Shown here one piece after another: positions 1 to 8,306 of a DNA stretch of 64,000 bases. The stretch is from Palsa-504 sp963753225. GTDB taxonomy: Bacteria > Actinomycetota > Actinomycetes > Streptosporangiales > Streptosporangiaceae. Every line of letters begins with the position of its first letter. Positions within the stretch are counted from its first letter, which is position 1. Under the pieces are notes generated by a model that did not search any database, was not told the DNA's origin, and saw only the letters and a program-made list of their open reading frames with translations. The translations under genes were made by a program, and so were the position numbers. The stretch lies in contig CAVWBQ010000017.1 of assembly GCA_963753225.1 (NCBI GenBank), forward strand, positions 1 through 64,000, in the 5' to 3' direction.

Positions 1-255
1 CGATCGAGATCTTGGTCTTGTTGGCCGCGTTGTCCATATCCTTCGCGAGCTCGGCGAAGTGCAACTGCTCGGTGCCCAGCGGCGCCACCGGCCCGGTGAT
101 CGGGCCCTCGAAGCCGATCGACGCCACGCACGACTTGGTGGCGGCCGATGCGCTGCTGGTACCGCCGCCGGCGGCATGCTGCTGCTACTGCTGCTGCAAC
201 CAGCCACGGCCAGCGAGCCGACCGCGGCCGCAGCTAGAACCAGGCGTCCCTTCAT
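1..255 (-). pseudogene. ABC transporter substrate-binding lipoprotein, 5' end, frameshifted
   Basis: The reverse strand encodes a lipoprotein signal peptide (MKGRLVLAAAAVGSLAVAGC, cysteine at residue 20) followed by serines. After the AGC repeat near 182-195 the reading frame is lost. The frame one step over continues with IGFEGPITGPVAPLGTEQ, typical of periplasmic branched-chain amino acid (LivK-type) binding proteins, and runs off the window start. That second frame has a TAG just upstream and no start codon, so the two parts are one gene broken by a 1-base loss (or 2-base gain) in the poly-serine tract. A GGAG lies about 8 nt before the ATG at 255. The break could be a real mutation, slippage in the triplet repeat, or a sequencing error. 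Confidence 0.7.
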
Positions 256-538
256 GGGATACGCCTCCATTCCCGGGTTATCTCACGATGTAGGGGTTGG
301 AGTCATGCCGCGCGCAGCCGCGCGGACTGTCGAAGCGCCTCCGGATCGGCCGCCTGCGGGATCTCGCGCCGAGCGCCCCGACCGCGCAGACTCAATACGC
401 CCTCCCCAATGGCCAAAATTCGTAAAGCTGATCAAACCATCACACTTTGCGCCAAGGCAAGGGGGCTACTGTGGTACCGGCCTGGCAGTTGCGAAGTCGA
501 GATCAACGGGGCGGCGTCCCCTGAGGAGGTAGCGTCCG
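256..538. other. Divergent intergenic region
   Basis: This 283-bp gap separates the leftward lipoprotein gene from the rightward PLP-enzyme gene and must hold both promoters. The stretch 411-455 is AT-richer than its surroundings. GAGGAGG at 523-529 is the ribosome binding site of the rightward gene. I see no further gene. Confidence 0.5.
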
Positions 539-1864
539 GTGGCCGACGTGCTCAGTGCCAGCGAAAACCTGGGTGCCAGCGAAAACCTGGGTGCCAGCGA
601 AAACCTGGGTGCCAGCGAAAACCTCGGGGCGATAGTGGACGTGGCGGCCATCAGGGCCCGGTTCTCCTCGCTGCGGCGGGGTTTCGCGTTCTTCGACGCT
701 CCCGGCGGCACGCAGGTCCCCGACGAGGTGGGCGAGGCGATCGCGCGGGCGCTGCGGGAGGCGAGCGCGAACCTGGGCGCGGGCTACGCCACCAGCATCC
801 GGGTCGGGCAGATCCTCGAGGAGGCCGAGCACAAGGCGGCCAGGTTCCTCGGCTGCGAGCCGCATGAGGTGATCTTCGGGCCGAACATGACCTCGCTGAA
901 CTTCGCGCTATCCCGGACCGCCGCACGCGCCTTCGCCCCTGGCGACGAGATCCTGGTGTCCTGCCTGGACCACGACGCCGGGGTCGCCCCGTGGCTCGAG
1001 ATCGCGCACGACAGGGACCTGGTGGTCCGGCACGTCGCGCTGCACGATGACACCACGCTCGACTTCGCGGACCTGGAGAGCAAGCTCGGGCCGCGCACCA
1101 GGGTGGTCGCGTTCGCCTGGGCGTCGAACGCGGTCGGCACCGTCACCGACGCCCGGCGGGTATGCCAGCTCGCGCACGACGCCGGCGCGCTCGCCTGGGT
1201 GGACGCGGTGCACTACGCGGCGCACGAGCCGATTGACGTCCGCGCCATCGGCGCCGACGTGCTCATCTGCTCGCCGTACAAGTTCTGCGGCCCGCACCTG
1301 GGCGTCGCGGCCGGGCGGTCCGAGGTGATGAGCCAGTGGCGGCCGTACAAGGCGCGCCCGGCGCCTGCCAGCCCGCTGGGGCGCAGCTTCGAGACCGGCA
1401 CGCAGTCCTACGAGCTGCTGGCCGGTTTCAACGCGACCATCGACTACCTCGACTCGCTCGGGGGCATCCCTGCCATCGCCCCCTACGAGCGCGCGCTCGG
1501 CCAGCGGTTCCTCGACGGCCTGTCCGAAGCGGTCACCGTCTACGGACGGCCTTCGATGGCGGGCCGCGTGCCGACGTTCCTGGTCAACGTCGACGGCGTG
1601 GCCGCCGAGGACGTGGCGGCCCGGCTGGCCGACGCGCAGATCGGGGTCTGGGCGCACGACTCGTGGTACTCGCTCGGCCTTTACCAGCAGCTCGGCTACA
1701 CCGGCAAGTCGGTCAGGATCGGCTTCATCCACTACAACTCGCCGGACGAGGTTGACCGGCTGACCGGAGCGCTGAACGGCCTGAGGTTATCCCGGCCCTC
1801 GCCCGCTGGGGGCCACGCTACCCGTCTGCCCCGCAGAGGATCTCGGCCAGCTTGTCCAGGTTGA
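539..1864 (+). CDS. Cysteine desulfurase-like class V aminotransferase
   Basis: A 441-residue fold-type I PLP enzyme. It has the class V layout: residues about 50-110 form the N-terminal lobe, WVDAVHYAAHEP carries the PLP-contacting Asp222, and SPYKFCG carries the Schiff-base Lys248. ETGTQSYELLAG matches the cysteine-desulfurase-like branch (TIGR01976 type), whose substrate is unknown. The start is GTG with GAGGAGG 9 nt upstream. Residues 7-30 are four copies of ASENLG, an in-frame 18-bp tandem repeat that family members would not need. The last 16 codons overlap the 3' end of the convergent dehydratase gene and look non-conserved. Family assignment is firm; calling it a true sulfur-donating desulfurase is not. 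Confidence 0.88.
   Translation: MADVLSASENLGASENLGASENLGASENLGAIVDVAAIRARFSSLRRGFAFFDAPGGTQVPDEVGEAIARALREASANLGAGYATSIRVGQILEEAEHKAARFLGCEPHEVIFGPNMTSLNFALSRTAARAFAPGDEILVSCLDHDAGVAPWLEIAHDRDLVVRHVALHDDTTLDFADLESKLGPRTRVVAFAWASNAVGTVTDARRVCQLAHDAGALAWVDAVHYAAHEPIDVRAIGADVLICSPYKFCGPHLGVAAGRSEVMSQWRPYKARPAPASPLGRSFETGTQSYELLAGFNATIDYLDSLGGIPAIAPYERALGQRFLDGLSEAVTVYGRPSMAGRVPTFLVNVDGVAAEDVAARLADAQIGVWAHDSWYSLGLYQQLGYTGKSVRIGFIHYNSPDEVDRLTGALNGLRLSRPSPAGGHATRLPRRGSRPACPG
557..628 (+). repeat. In-frame 18-bp tandem repeat, 4 copies
   Basis: Four consecutive copies of GCCAGCGAAAACCTGGGT (the last with two changes) encode (ASENLG)4 at the N-terminus of the class V aminotransferase, before its conserved domain. 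Confidence 0.95.
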
Positions 1865-2765
1865 TGTTGCCGCCGGAGACCACGCACACGACCTTCCCGG
1901 TCCCGGCCCGGCCGCTCAGCGCGGCAGCCGGCGCGAGCGCGCCCGCGCCCTCGGCGATGACCCGGACCCGCTCGGCGAGGGTCCGCACCGCCGCGGCCAC
2001 CTCGGCGACCGGGATGGCCACCGCGTCGTCAACGAGCGGCGCCACCAGCGGCCACATGCTGTCCAGCACGCGCCGGCTGCCCGAGCCGTCCACGAACGAG
2101 GGCCGGTAGTCGACGTCGACCGGGTGCCCGGCGGCCATCGCCGCGGCCAGCGCCGCGGCCGTGTCGGGCTCGGCTGTGACGATCCTCGTGCCGGGCCGCA
2201 GCGCCTTGACCGCGCTGGCGATCCCCGTGGTCAGGCCGCCGCCGCCGTACGGGATCACGACCGCGTCCGGGTCGGGCAGGTCCTCGAGTATCTCCAGCCC
2301 GATCGTGCCGTTGCCGGCCATCACCGCCGGGTCCTGCACCGGGTGCACGAACAGCCCGTCCACCCCGTCGACCCGGCTGGTCACGATCGCGTTCCACCAG
2401 TCGTCGTACGTGATCTTGATGACCCGCCCGCCCAGCCGCTCGATCGCGGCGATCTTGGCCTCGGGCGCGTGGTCGGGCACCGCGATGGTGGCCGGGACAC
2501 CGAGCTCGCGCGCCGTCCACGCGACGCCCTGCGCCATGTTGCCCGCGCTGGCGGTGACCAGGCCCTTAGCCCGTGCGCTTGCCGGCGCGAGCATGACCGC
2601 GCTGGTCGCGCCGCGGAGCTTGAACGAGTTGATCGGCTGGAGGTTCTCCAGCTTGAGGTAGATCTCGGCCGGGGCGTCCGCGACGTGCAGTCGCACCAGC
2701 GGGGTGCGGACCACCGCGCCCGCGATCCGCGCCCGCGCCGCTTCGATCTCGGCCAGTTCGATCAC
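1818..2765 (-). CDS. Threonine/serine dehydratase family PLP enzyme
   Basis: A 315-residue fold-type II PLP enzyme, the length of catabolic threonine ammonia-lyases without the ACT regulatory domain. NSFKLRG contains the PLP lysine (Lys49), and PYGGGGLTTGI is the glycine loop binding the phosphate. The expected reaction is deamination of L-threonine or L-serine to a 2-oxo acid, though related racemases look similar. The GTG start overlaps the aldo/keto reductase stop by 4 nt (GTGA), so translation is probably coupled. The upstream gene ends in a repeat array that carries AGGAGG in every copy, the nearest about 7 nt before this start. The 3' end overlaps the convergent gene by 47 nt. Confidence 0.88.
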   Translation of the reverse strand: MIELAEIEAARARIAGAVVRTPLVRLHVADAPAEIYLKLENLQPINSFKLRGATSAVMLAPASARAKGLVTASAGNMAQGVAWTARELGVPATIAVPDHAPEAKIAAIERLGGRVIKITYDDWWNAIVTSRVDGVDGLFVHPVQDPAVMAGNGTIGLEILEDLPDPDAVVIPYGGGGLTTGIASAVKALRPGTRIVTAEPDTAAALAAAMAAGHPVDVDYRPSFVDGSGSRRVLDSMWPLVAPLVDDAVAIPVAEVAAAVRTLAERVRVIAEGAGALAPAAALSGRAGTGKVVCVVSGGNINLDKLAEILCGADG

Positions 2766-3796
2766 GGCTCCGCCTCCTGGGAAAGCGCCTCCTGGGAAAG
2801 CGCCTCCTGGGAAAGGGCCTCCTGGGAAAGGGCCTCCTGGGAAAGGGCCCTACCGGAAAGGCCCGCCACGGCCGCCTCGATCTCGGCTCGCTCCGCCCCG
2901 GTGACCGGCTGCCGCAGCGCCTCGGCCACCGGGGCCAGGTGCTCCGGCCGGCCCGGGCCGATCACGACCTGGGTCACCCGCTCGTCGGCCAGCAGCCAGC
3001 CGAGCGCGAGCCCGGCCAGCGAGGTGCCGCGGGCGGCGGCGATCGCCTCCAGCTGTTCCAGCGCGTCGAAGGTCACGCTGGTGACGAACCCCTGGTACGG
3101 CTCGGGCCGCTGGGTCATCCGCGACCCGGCCGGGTATGCCGCGCCGCGCCGGTACTTGCCGGTGAGCCAGCCGCCCGCCAGCGGGCCGAACGCCAGGTAG
3201 GCGACGCCCCGTTCGGCGCACAGCGGCAGCAGGTCCGGCTCGTCCTGCCGGTCCAGCAGCGAGTAGCTGTTCTGCACGGCTTGCGGCGCGCCCGCCGCCA
3301 GGGCGGCGGCGAGCTTGGGCGCGTTGAAGTTGCTCACCCCGTACACGCCGATCAGGCCGTCGGCCTGGGCGGTGCCGAACGCTCCGAAGGTCTCCGCCAG
3401 CGGTACGTCCGGGTCGTATTCGTGCGCGAGGTACAGGTCGACGTGGCCGACCCCCAGCCGGTCCAGGCTGGAGCGGAGCTGGCGGGCGATCCGGTCCGGC
3501 CTCAGCCCGTGATCGGCCCCGACCTCCATCGGGTTGAAGGTCTTGGTGGTGAGCCGCGGCCGGACCCCGCGCGCGGCGATCCAGCGCCCGATCGCCCGCT
3601 CACTGCGGCCGCCGCCGTAGGCGTCGGCGGTGTCGAACCAGTCGAGGCCCGCCTCCCAGGCCGCGTCCATCAGCGCGAACGCCTCGTCCTCGGTTATCCC
3701 CTGGCCGAAGAACGCCGGCGCCGAGCCGACCCCGCCGAAGTTCCCGCAGCCCAGCGCGATCCGCGCGACGGTCGGCCCCGGATCGCCCCGCTGCAT
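2762..3796 (-). CDS. Aldo/keto reductase
   Basis: A 344-residue NADPH-dependent aldo/keto reductase. The catalytic tetrad is visible: Asp55 and Tyr60 in FDTADAYGGG, Lys85 in TTKTFN, His125 in YLAHEYD. The family reduces aldehydes and ketones in the cytosol; the substrate cannot be read from sequence. It is the first gene of a two-gene operon with the dehydratase, whose start codon overlaps its stop. The C-terminus is a repeated pentapeptide, (LSQEA)5, after the conserved domain ends near ALSGRA. A GAGG lies just before the ATG. Confidence 0.9.
   Translation of the reverse strand: MQRGDPGPTVARIALGCGNFGGVGSAPAFFGQGITEDEAFALMDAAWEAGLDWFDTADAYGGGRSERAIGRWIAARGVRPRLTTKTFNPMEVGADHGLRPDRIARQLRSSLDRLGVGHVDLYLAHEYDPDVPLAETFGAFGTAQADGLIGVYGVSNFNAPKLAAALAAGAPQAVQNSYSLLDRQDEPDLLPLCAERGVAYLAFGPLAGGWLTGKYRRGAAYPAGSRMTQRPEPYQGFVTSVTFDALEQLEAIAAARGTSLAGLALGWLLADERVTQVVIGPGRPEHLAPVAEALRQPVTGAERAEIEAAVAGLSGRALSQEALSQEALSQEALSQEALSQEAEP
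2772..2861 (-). repeat. In-frame 15-bp tandem repeat with embedded Shine-Dalgarno, 5-6 copies
   Basis: Units at 2772, 2787, 2802, 2817 and 2832 read GCCTCCTGGGAAAGC/G on the plus strand, with a decayed sixth at 2847. On the coding strand each unit encodes LSQEA and contains CCAGGAGGC, a strong Shine-Dalgarno core. The copy closest to the dehydratase GTG at 2765 is correctly spaced to serve as its ribosome binding site. Confidence 0.93.
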
Positions 3797-3926
3797 CAGC
3801 CTCGCCGCCTCCCGTCAGGTCGGCATCACCCTAGCGGCGCCATCCTGGGCCGTCCAGCGGCGCCCTGGCTCAGCACGGGGTAGCCGAGTTACCTTTGCCT
3901 GGACAGCGCTACGGGGAAGGTGGGGC

Positions 3927-4595
3927 ATGGACAAGGATCTGGCTGATCAGGTGGCCGGTATCGCGGCGCGGGTGGTGGCCAGCGGCGCGATCTCGGCGAA
4001 CGGGCACGGCAACGTCAGCGTGCGGGTGCCCGGGGCGGAGGAGATGTACTTCACCGCGGGTCCCTCGCTGCGCGGCCATCCCGCCTCCGCCGTCGTCCGG
4101 GTCGGGCTGGACGGCACCCTGCTGGAGGGCGAGCTGCCGCCGATCCAGGGTGCCGTGGTCGCCATGCACACCGCTATGTACGCCGATAACCCCGACGTCG
4201 GCTGTGTCCTGCACACGCATTCGCCCTACGCCACCGCGTACGCGGTGGCCCGCCGTCCCATCGGGTGCTGGATCGAGGCCCTGGCCATGTTCGGCCTTCA
4301 GGACGGCGTGCCGGTAGCCGGCTACGGGCCGCGCGGGTCGGCCGAGGCTATCGCGAGCATCCGGGCCGCGGTCACCCCGGGCGTCCCGGCCGTGCTGCTG
4401 GCCAACCACGGGGTGCTGGTCTTCCACCGCACCCCGGACCTCGCGATCCTGGCCGGCGGCGTCGTCGAGGAGGCGGCGCAGGCCAGTATCAACGCCGCCG
4501 CGCTGGGCGGCCCCGTCGAGATACCACCGGACCTGCGGGCCGCGGCCCTGCAGCGCGCGATGACGTTCGACAGCCAGGGAACGGTACACGCGTAA
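3927..4595 (+). CDS. Class II aldolase/adducin family protein
   Basis: A 222-residue protein with the class II aldolase/adducin fold. NGHGNVSVR near the N-terminus resembles the substrate loop, HTHSPYATAYA supplies the paired histidines that bind the divalent metal, and LLANHGVLV supplies the later histidine. Relatives are L-fuculose/L-ribulose phosphate aldolases or epimerases; the substrate here is unknown. The ATG at 3927 has GGAAGG upstream and fits the family N-terminus. It is divergent from the aldo/keto reductase across 130 bp. Confidence 0.85.
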   Translation: MDKDLADQVAGIAARVVASGAISANGHGNVSVRVPGAEEMYFTAGPSLRGHPASAVVRVGLDGTLLEGELPPIQGAVVAMHTAMYADNPDVGCVLHTHSPYATAYAVARRPIGCWIEALAMFGLQDGVPVAGYGPRGSAEAIASIRAAVTPGVPAVLLANHGVLVFHRTPDLAILAGGVVEEAAQASINAAALGGPVEIPPDLRAAALQRAMTFDSQGTVHA

Positions 4596-4597
4596 GC

Positions 4598-4693
4598 ATG
4601 GCGACCATCCACGACACCACGATGGGCCCAGAGGGCCGCGGCATCCTCGCCACCGCGGAACACATACCCGGCCCGCGTCCCGCCGATCACTGA
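4598..4693 (+). CDS. Small ORF between aldolase and GDSL hydrolase (31 aa)
   Basis: An ATG 2 nt after the aldolase stop opens a 31-codon frame (MATIHDTTMGPEGRGILA...) whose TGA overlaps the ATG of the GDSL hydrolase (TGATG). No Shine-Dalgarno is obvious and I recognise no family. The neat overlap suggests translational coupling, but chance is possible. Confidence 0.25.
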   Translation: MATIHDTTMGPEGRGILATAEHIPGPRPADH

Positions 4694-5991
4694 TGACCCG
4701 GAGCATTTGGGCCGGCCGCCGTGGCGGCATCTGGCTGATTCGCCTCGGGCTGACGGGCGCCATCGCGCTGCTAGCCCTGGCAGCCACCGTTTCCGCCGTC
4801 ACCGCGTCCCGCCCGGCCGCTGCCGCCCGCAGCGGGTACGACTGGGTGACCAGCTGGAGCGCCAGCCCGCAGGATCCCGTGCCGGGCACGCTAGGCATGG
4901 CCGGCTTCCACGATCAGACGGTCCGCGACATCATCTTCCCCAGCGTCGGCGGGAACATGATCCGGCTCCAGCTGACGAATGCCTTCGGCCGGTCGCCGCT
5001 GCAGATCGGCCGCGTGACGGTCGCGGTGGCGGGCCCGGGCGCGGAAGTGGTCGCGGGAAACATCCACTCGGTGAGCTTTGGCGGCAGCGTATCGGTCCGG
5101 ATCCCGGCCGGCGAGGAGGTCCTCAGCGATCCGGTGGGCATGCAGGTGTCGGCCCTGCAGGAACTGACGGTGAGCATCTACCTGCCGGGCCGGACCGGGG
5201 TGGCCACCGTGCACTCGGACGCCCAGCAGGTCAACTGGGTGTCGGCGGCCGGGGACCACGCCGCCGAGGCGGAGGCGGACGCGTTCATGATCCGGACCCA
5301 GTCCTGGTACTACCTCAGCGGTCTCGACGTGCGGTCGTCCGGAGCGGCCGGGACCCTGGTCGCATTCGGCGACTCGATCACGGACGGCGTGCAGTCGACC
5401 GTCGGCGACAACGACCGGTGGCCGAACGACCTGGCCCGGAGACTGGACACGGTCCTTAGTCCGACGCTCTCGGTGGCCGACGCGGGGATCGGCGGCAACC
5501 GGGTGCTGACCGCGTCGCGGTGCTGCGGGGCCAGCGCGGAGGCGCGGTTCGCCCGGGACGCCCTGGAGCAGCCCGGCGTCCGGGACGTCATCGTGCTGGA
5601 GGGGATCAACGACATCGGGCGCAGCACGGGCCCCCTGCATTCAGACGCCGGGCTCACCCCGGCCCGGATCATCGCCGGGTACCGGGACCTGATCGCTGCG
5701 GCGCACGCCCGGGGCGTGCGGATTTTCGGCGCGACCCTGCTGCCGTACCAGGGCGGCGGCTACTACTCCCCGGCGGGGGAGACCATCCGCGAGGCGGTGA
5801 ACGCCTGGATCCGCACCAGCGGCGCCTTCGACGGTGTCATCGACTTCGACGCGGTGATGCGCGACCCGGCCGACCCGCTGCGGCTCAACCCCGCGTACGA
5901 CTCCGGCGATCACATCCACCCCAACGACACGGGCTACCAGGCCATGGCGGACGCCATCAACCTGGACATGCTGCTGCCGCCGTCGCGGTAG
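4693..5991 (+). CDS. Secreted SGNH/GDSL hydrolase
   Basis: A 432-residue secreted esterase/lipase. Residues about 14-45 are a signal peptide ending in SRPAAAARS. An N-terminal beta-rich region follows, then the hydrolase domain. Block I is FGDSITDG with Ser228, GGNRV is block II, EGINDIGRS is block III, and DHIHPNDTGY holds the catalytic Asp406 and His409. Such enzymes cleave acyl or acetyl esters of lipids or polysaccharides outside the cell. Its 3' end overlaps the convergent PurA-like gene by 35 nt. Confidence 0.9.
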   Translation: MTRSIWAGRRGGIWLIRLGLTGAIALLALAATVSAVTASRPAAAARSGYDWVTSWSASPQDPVPGTLGMAGFHDQTVRDIIFPSVGGNMIRLQLTNAFGRSPLQIGRVTVAVAGPGAEVVAGNIHSVSFGGSVSVRIPAGEEVLSDPVGMQVSALQELTVSIYLPGRTGVATVHSDAQQVNWVSAAGDHAAEAEADAFMIRTQSWYYLSGLDVRSSGAAGTLVAFGDSITDGVQSTVGDNDRWPNDLARRLDTVLSPTLSVADAGIGGNRVLTASRCCGASAEARFARDALEQPGVRDVIVLEGINDIGRSTGPLHSDAGLTPARIIAGYRDLIAAAHARGVRIFGATLLPYQGGGYYSPAGETIREAVNAWIRTSGAFDGVIDFDAVMRDPADPLRLNPAYDSGDHIHPNDTGYQAMADAINLDMLLPPSR

Positions 5992-7267
5992 AGCCGTCAC
6001 ACCCAACGCCGCCGTCGCGGTAGAGCTTGTCGGCGGGCGTCGGGCCGTAGGACCGCAGCACCACCGGCGCGCCCAGAATGTCCTCGAAGATGCCCGGCCA
6101 GTCCCGGGCCGGATCGGAGTACACCGGCCGCGCCCGCAGCAGCCCGTCCGTGAGCCGTTCCTGCCAGCTCAGGTCGTGCTCGGGGCCGGGCTCGATCCGG
6201 GACACAAGCTGCCCGTCGGCCAGGTAAGCCCGGCACAGCCTCAGCCGGTGCCGCGCGGCCACGTCCAGGTGGGTCAGCGCGACGCCGTCCAGGCCCCCGG
6301 CTACCTCGGCGGCGTACCGCAGCGCCACCGCGTCCGGATGGCCGGCGCGGAACGCGCCCTGCCAGGTCCCGGTCCCGTTGTGCGGCTCGGGGAGCTCCAG
6401 GGTGGGGTCCTCGGTCACGAACGGGCCGGGGCCGTGCCTGGTCAGGTAGCAGCGGACGACGCCGAGCCGGGCCGCGGTCTGGCCCGCCTCGGCCAGCAGC
6501 GTCTCGGCGTTGGCGAAGGTCGTGGTCGACCAGGTGGTGTACGGATGGAAGCCGCGCCACTCGTCGAGCAGCACGCCCTGCGCCCCCTCGAACACGGCCG
6601 GCCCGGCGCGCAGCAGCCGTCGCAGGTAGCCGCGGTCGACCAGCGGCACCCGGTCGGCGAAGGCGCGATACGCGTCGCACAAAAGGTCCACCGAGGGTCC
6701 CCCGACCGGCCCGAGCTCATCGGACAACCGGTCTCGAAGCAAACCGAGAGACCGGGCCAGCGTGCGGGGCGCGGCGCAGTCCGCCACCCGCGGCGCGTCG
6801 CCAGGCCACGCGAGCGAGTACCGGGCGGTCTCGCCGATCCCCATCCCGCAGGAGCCGTGCCGGTCCCGGCCCCTGGCCACCTCCCTGGCCCGGTTCGCGG
6901 CCTGGTGATAGGGCGTGACGAGCAGGGCGTCGCGGTCCACGGTGAGCCGGTCGAGCGCGTCCGGGACGCCCGCCGAGGCCAGGTGGGCGGCCTCGGCGGC
7001 CAGCGCCAGCGGATCGACGAGGACGAAGCGCGACAGGTGCGTCCGTACCCGGGGGGTGAAGCTGCCCGAGCCGAACTGCGCGAAGGTGTGATGCCTCCCG
7101 TCCGAGGCCAGCACGTTGTGCGCCGCCTGCGCGCCGCCGTTGAACCGGATCACCGTGCGGGCCGGGTCCGGGCGGCGCGGACTGCACAGGAAGTCGATGA
7201 CCGACCCCTTGCCCTCGTCCCCGAAGCCCAGCCCGCACACAATGTAGTGACGGCCGTCCATGGTCAT
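5957..7267 (-). CDS. Adenylosuccinate synthetase (PurA)-like protein
   Basis: A 436-residue homologue of PurA, the GTP-dependent IMP-aspartate ligase. The P-loop GFGDEGKG keeps the catalytic Asp (Asp17), and NGGAQAAHN keeps the catalytic His (His50), though the canonical NAGHT is altered. FEGAQG and HNGTG are also recognisable. It is too diverged, and sits in the wrong company, to be the housekeeping enzyme. It is last in the NUDIX-kinase-VWA operon, 7 nt after the VWA stop. I infer that it makes or modifies a nucleotide-like ligand, or has become a GTPase-fold regulator. No substrate can be assigned. Confidence 0.82.
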   Translation of the reverse strand: MTMDGRHYIVCGLGFGDEGKGSVIDFLCSPRRPDPARTVIRFNGGAQAAHNVLASDGRHHTFAQFGSGSFTPRVRTHLSRFVLVDPLALAAEAAHLASAGVPDALDRLTVDRDALLVTPYHQAANRAREVARGRDRHGSCGMGIGETARYSLAWPGDAPRVADCAAPRTLARSLGLLRDRLSDELGPVGGPSVDLLCDAYRAFADRVPLVDRGYLRRLLRAGPAVFEGAQGVLLDEWRGFHPYTTWSTTTFANAETLLAEAGQTAARLGVVRCYLTRHGPGPFVTEDPTLELPEPHNGTGTWQGAFRAGHPDAVALRYAAEVAGGLDGVALTHLDVAARHRLRLCRAYLADGQLVSRIEPGPEHDLSWQERLTDGLLRARPVYSDPARDWPGIFEDILGAPVVLRSYGPTPADKLYRDGGVGCDGSTATAAAACPG

Positions 7268-7274
7268 CTGGCCC

Positions 7275-8282
7275 CTAGAGCCTTACGTTCCCGCCCGGCC
7301 CGTCCAGGTCCTCCGGCCCGGTCGTATCCAGCCCGGTCGTATTCAGCCCGGTCATGTCCGGCGGGGCCAGCTCGAGCACGCGCCGCCCGGAACCGATGGC
7401 CGCCAGTGCGCGCCGCACCTCCGCCCCGGCCGCCGACCCGACGTCATCCAGGTCGGCCAGCCCGCCGTCCAGGTTGACCGCGTCCTCGCCCAGGCCCACG
7501 GTCAGCGCGATGGTCTCGCACACCGCGTCAAGGTCGGCGAGCTGGATGACGTTCTGGCCGAGCAGGTCGCGCCAGAACCCGAGCACCTGCCGGTCGCCGA
7601 CGTAGCTGGCGCCCTCCGGCAGGATGTAGTAGGTGTCCCACCGCGCGGTCACCTCGGCCACGAGCGACTCAACAGACACCCCACCCTGGAGCCCATCGCC
7701 GATCACGTGGCGGACCTCGGCCGGCTTGACCTGCGGGTAGGCCATCTCGTCGCCGATGACGAACAGGTAGCCGCGCCGGCCCCGCTTGGCGTAGCAGTCG
7801 ATCGCGGTGTGCCGGGCCATGAAGTACAGGGCCAGCTCGTAGGACTCGGTCTTCTGCCCGCCGCCGCCGCCCTCCAGCAGGATCCGGCCGAGGTCGTCGT
7901 CCATCCGGTTGTCGGACTCGAACTGGCCGACCTGCAGCGGCGCCCAGTCACAGGTGGCGTCCCCGATGGCGCCGAACATGATCTGCGGGTCGGCGGTGTA
8001 CCCCTTGCGCAGCAGCAGCCCGAGCAGTTGCGGCAGCTTGGCCTGTAGCACGCGCGGCACGCCGCGCATCGAGCCGGTCACGTCGAACAGCACGGCGATC
8101 GCCAGCGACCGGGGGTGCTCGGCGGAGTCACGGCTTTCCCGCGCCGTCACCCCGAACGGATCCAGCGCGGGATGCACCCGCGTCGCGCCGCCGTCGCTGT
8201 AGGCGAACGCGCTGGCGCCGGTGGCGGCGCGGAACCGCGCGGCGGCGTCGTAGACATTGGTGGACCATCGTCCGCTGCCCAT
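7275..8282 (-). CDS. VWA-domain protein (TerY-like)
   Basis: A 335-residue cytoplasmic von Willebrand factor A protein without signal peptide. The metal-ion-dependent adhesion site begins with FDVTGSM (Asp67 to Ser71), and a GDE motif in FVIGDEMAY completes the fold. Similar VWA proteins pair with kinases and phosphatases in tellurite/stress signalling systems (TerY type) and bind partner proteins through a metal. TAAGGAG precedes the ATG. The C-terminus has three copies of a TTGLx repeat. It follows the kinase-fold gene by 24 nt in the operon. Confidence 0.85.
   Translation of the reverse strand: MGSGRWSTNVYDAAARFRAATGASAFAYSDGGATRVHPALDPFGVTARESRDSAEHPRSLAIAVLFDVTGSMRGVPRVLQAKLPQLLGLLLRKGYTADPQIMFGAIGDATCDWAPLQVGQFESDNRMDDDLGRILLEGGGGGQKTESYELALYFMARHTAIDCYAKRGRRGYLFVIGDEMAYPQVKPAEVRHVIGDGLQGGVSVESLVAEVTARWDTYYILPEGASYVGDRQVLGFWRDLLGQNVIQLADLDAVCETIALTVGLGEDAVNLDGGLADLDDVGSAAGAEVRRALAAIGSGRRVLELAPPDMTGLNTTGLDTTGPEDLDGPGGNVRL
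7316..7360 (-). repeat. In-frame 15-bp tandem repeat, 3 copies
   Basis: Three 15-bp units (GCCCGGTCGTATCCA and variants) at 7316, 7331 and 7346 encode MTGLN-TTGLD-TTGPE at the C-terminus of the VWA protein. Confidence 0.85.
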
Positions 8283-8306
8283 GGTGGTTCTCCTTACTGT
8301 GATTCC

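Noticed and set aside
12..293. Plus-strand frame with many cysteines (CCCYCCC)
   Set aside because: It is the antisense of the poly-serine/alanine signal peptide region of the leftward lipoprotein gene.
908..1732. 274-codon reverse frame inside the class V aminotransferase gene
   Set aside because: It is antisense to a gene with clear PLP motifs; composition is the mirror of GC-rich codons.
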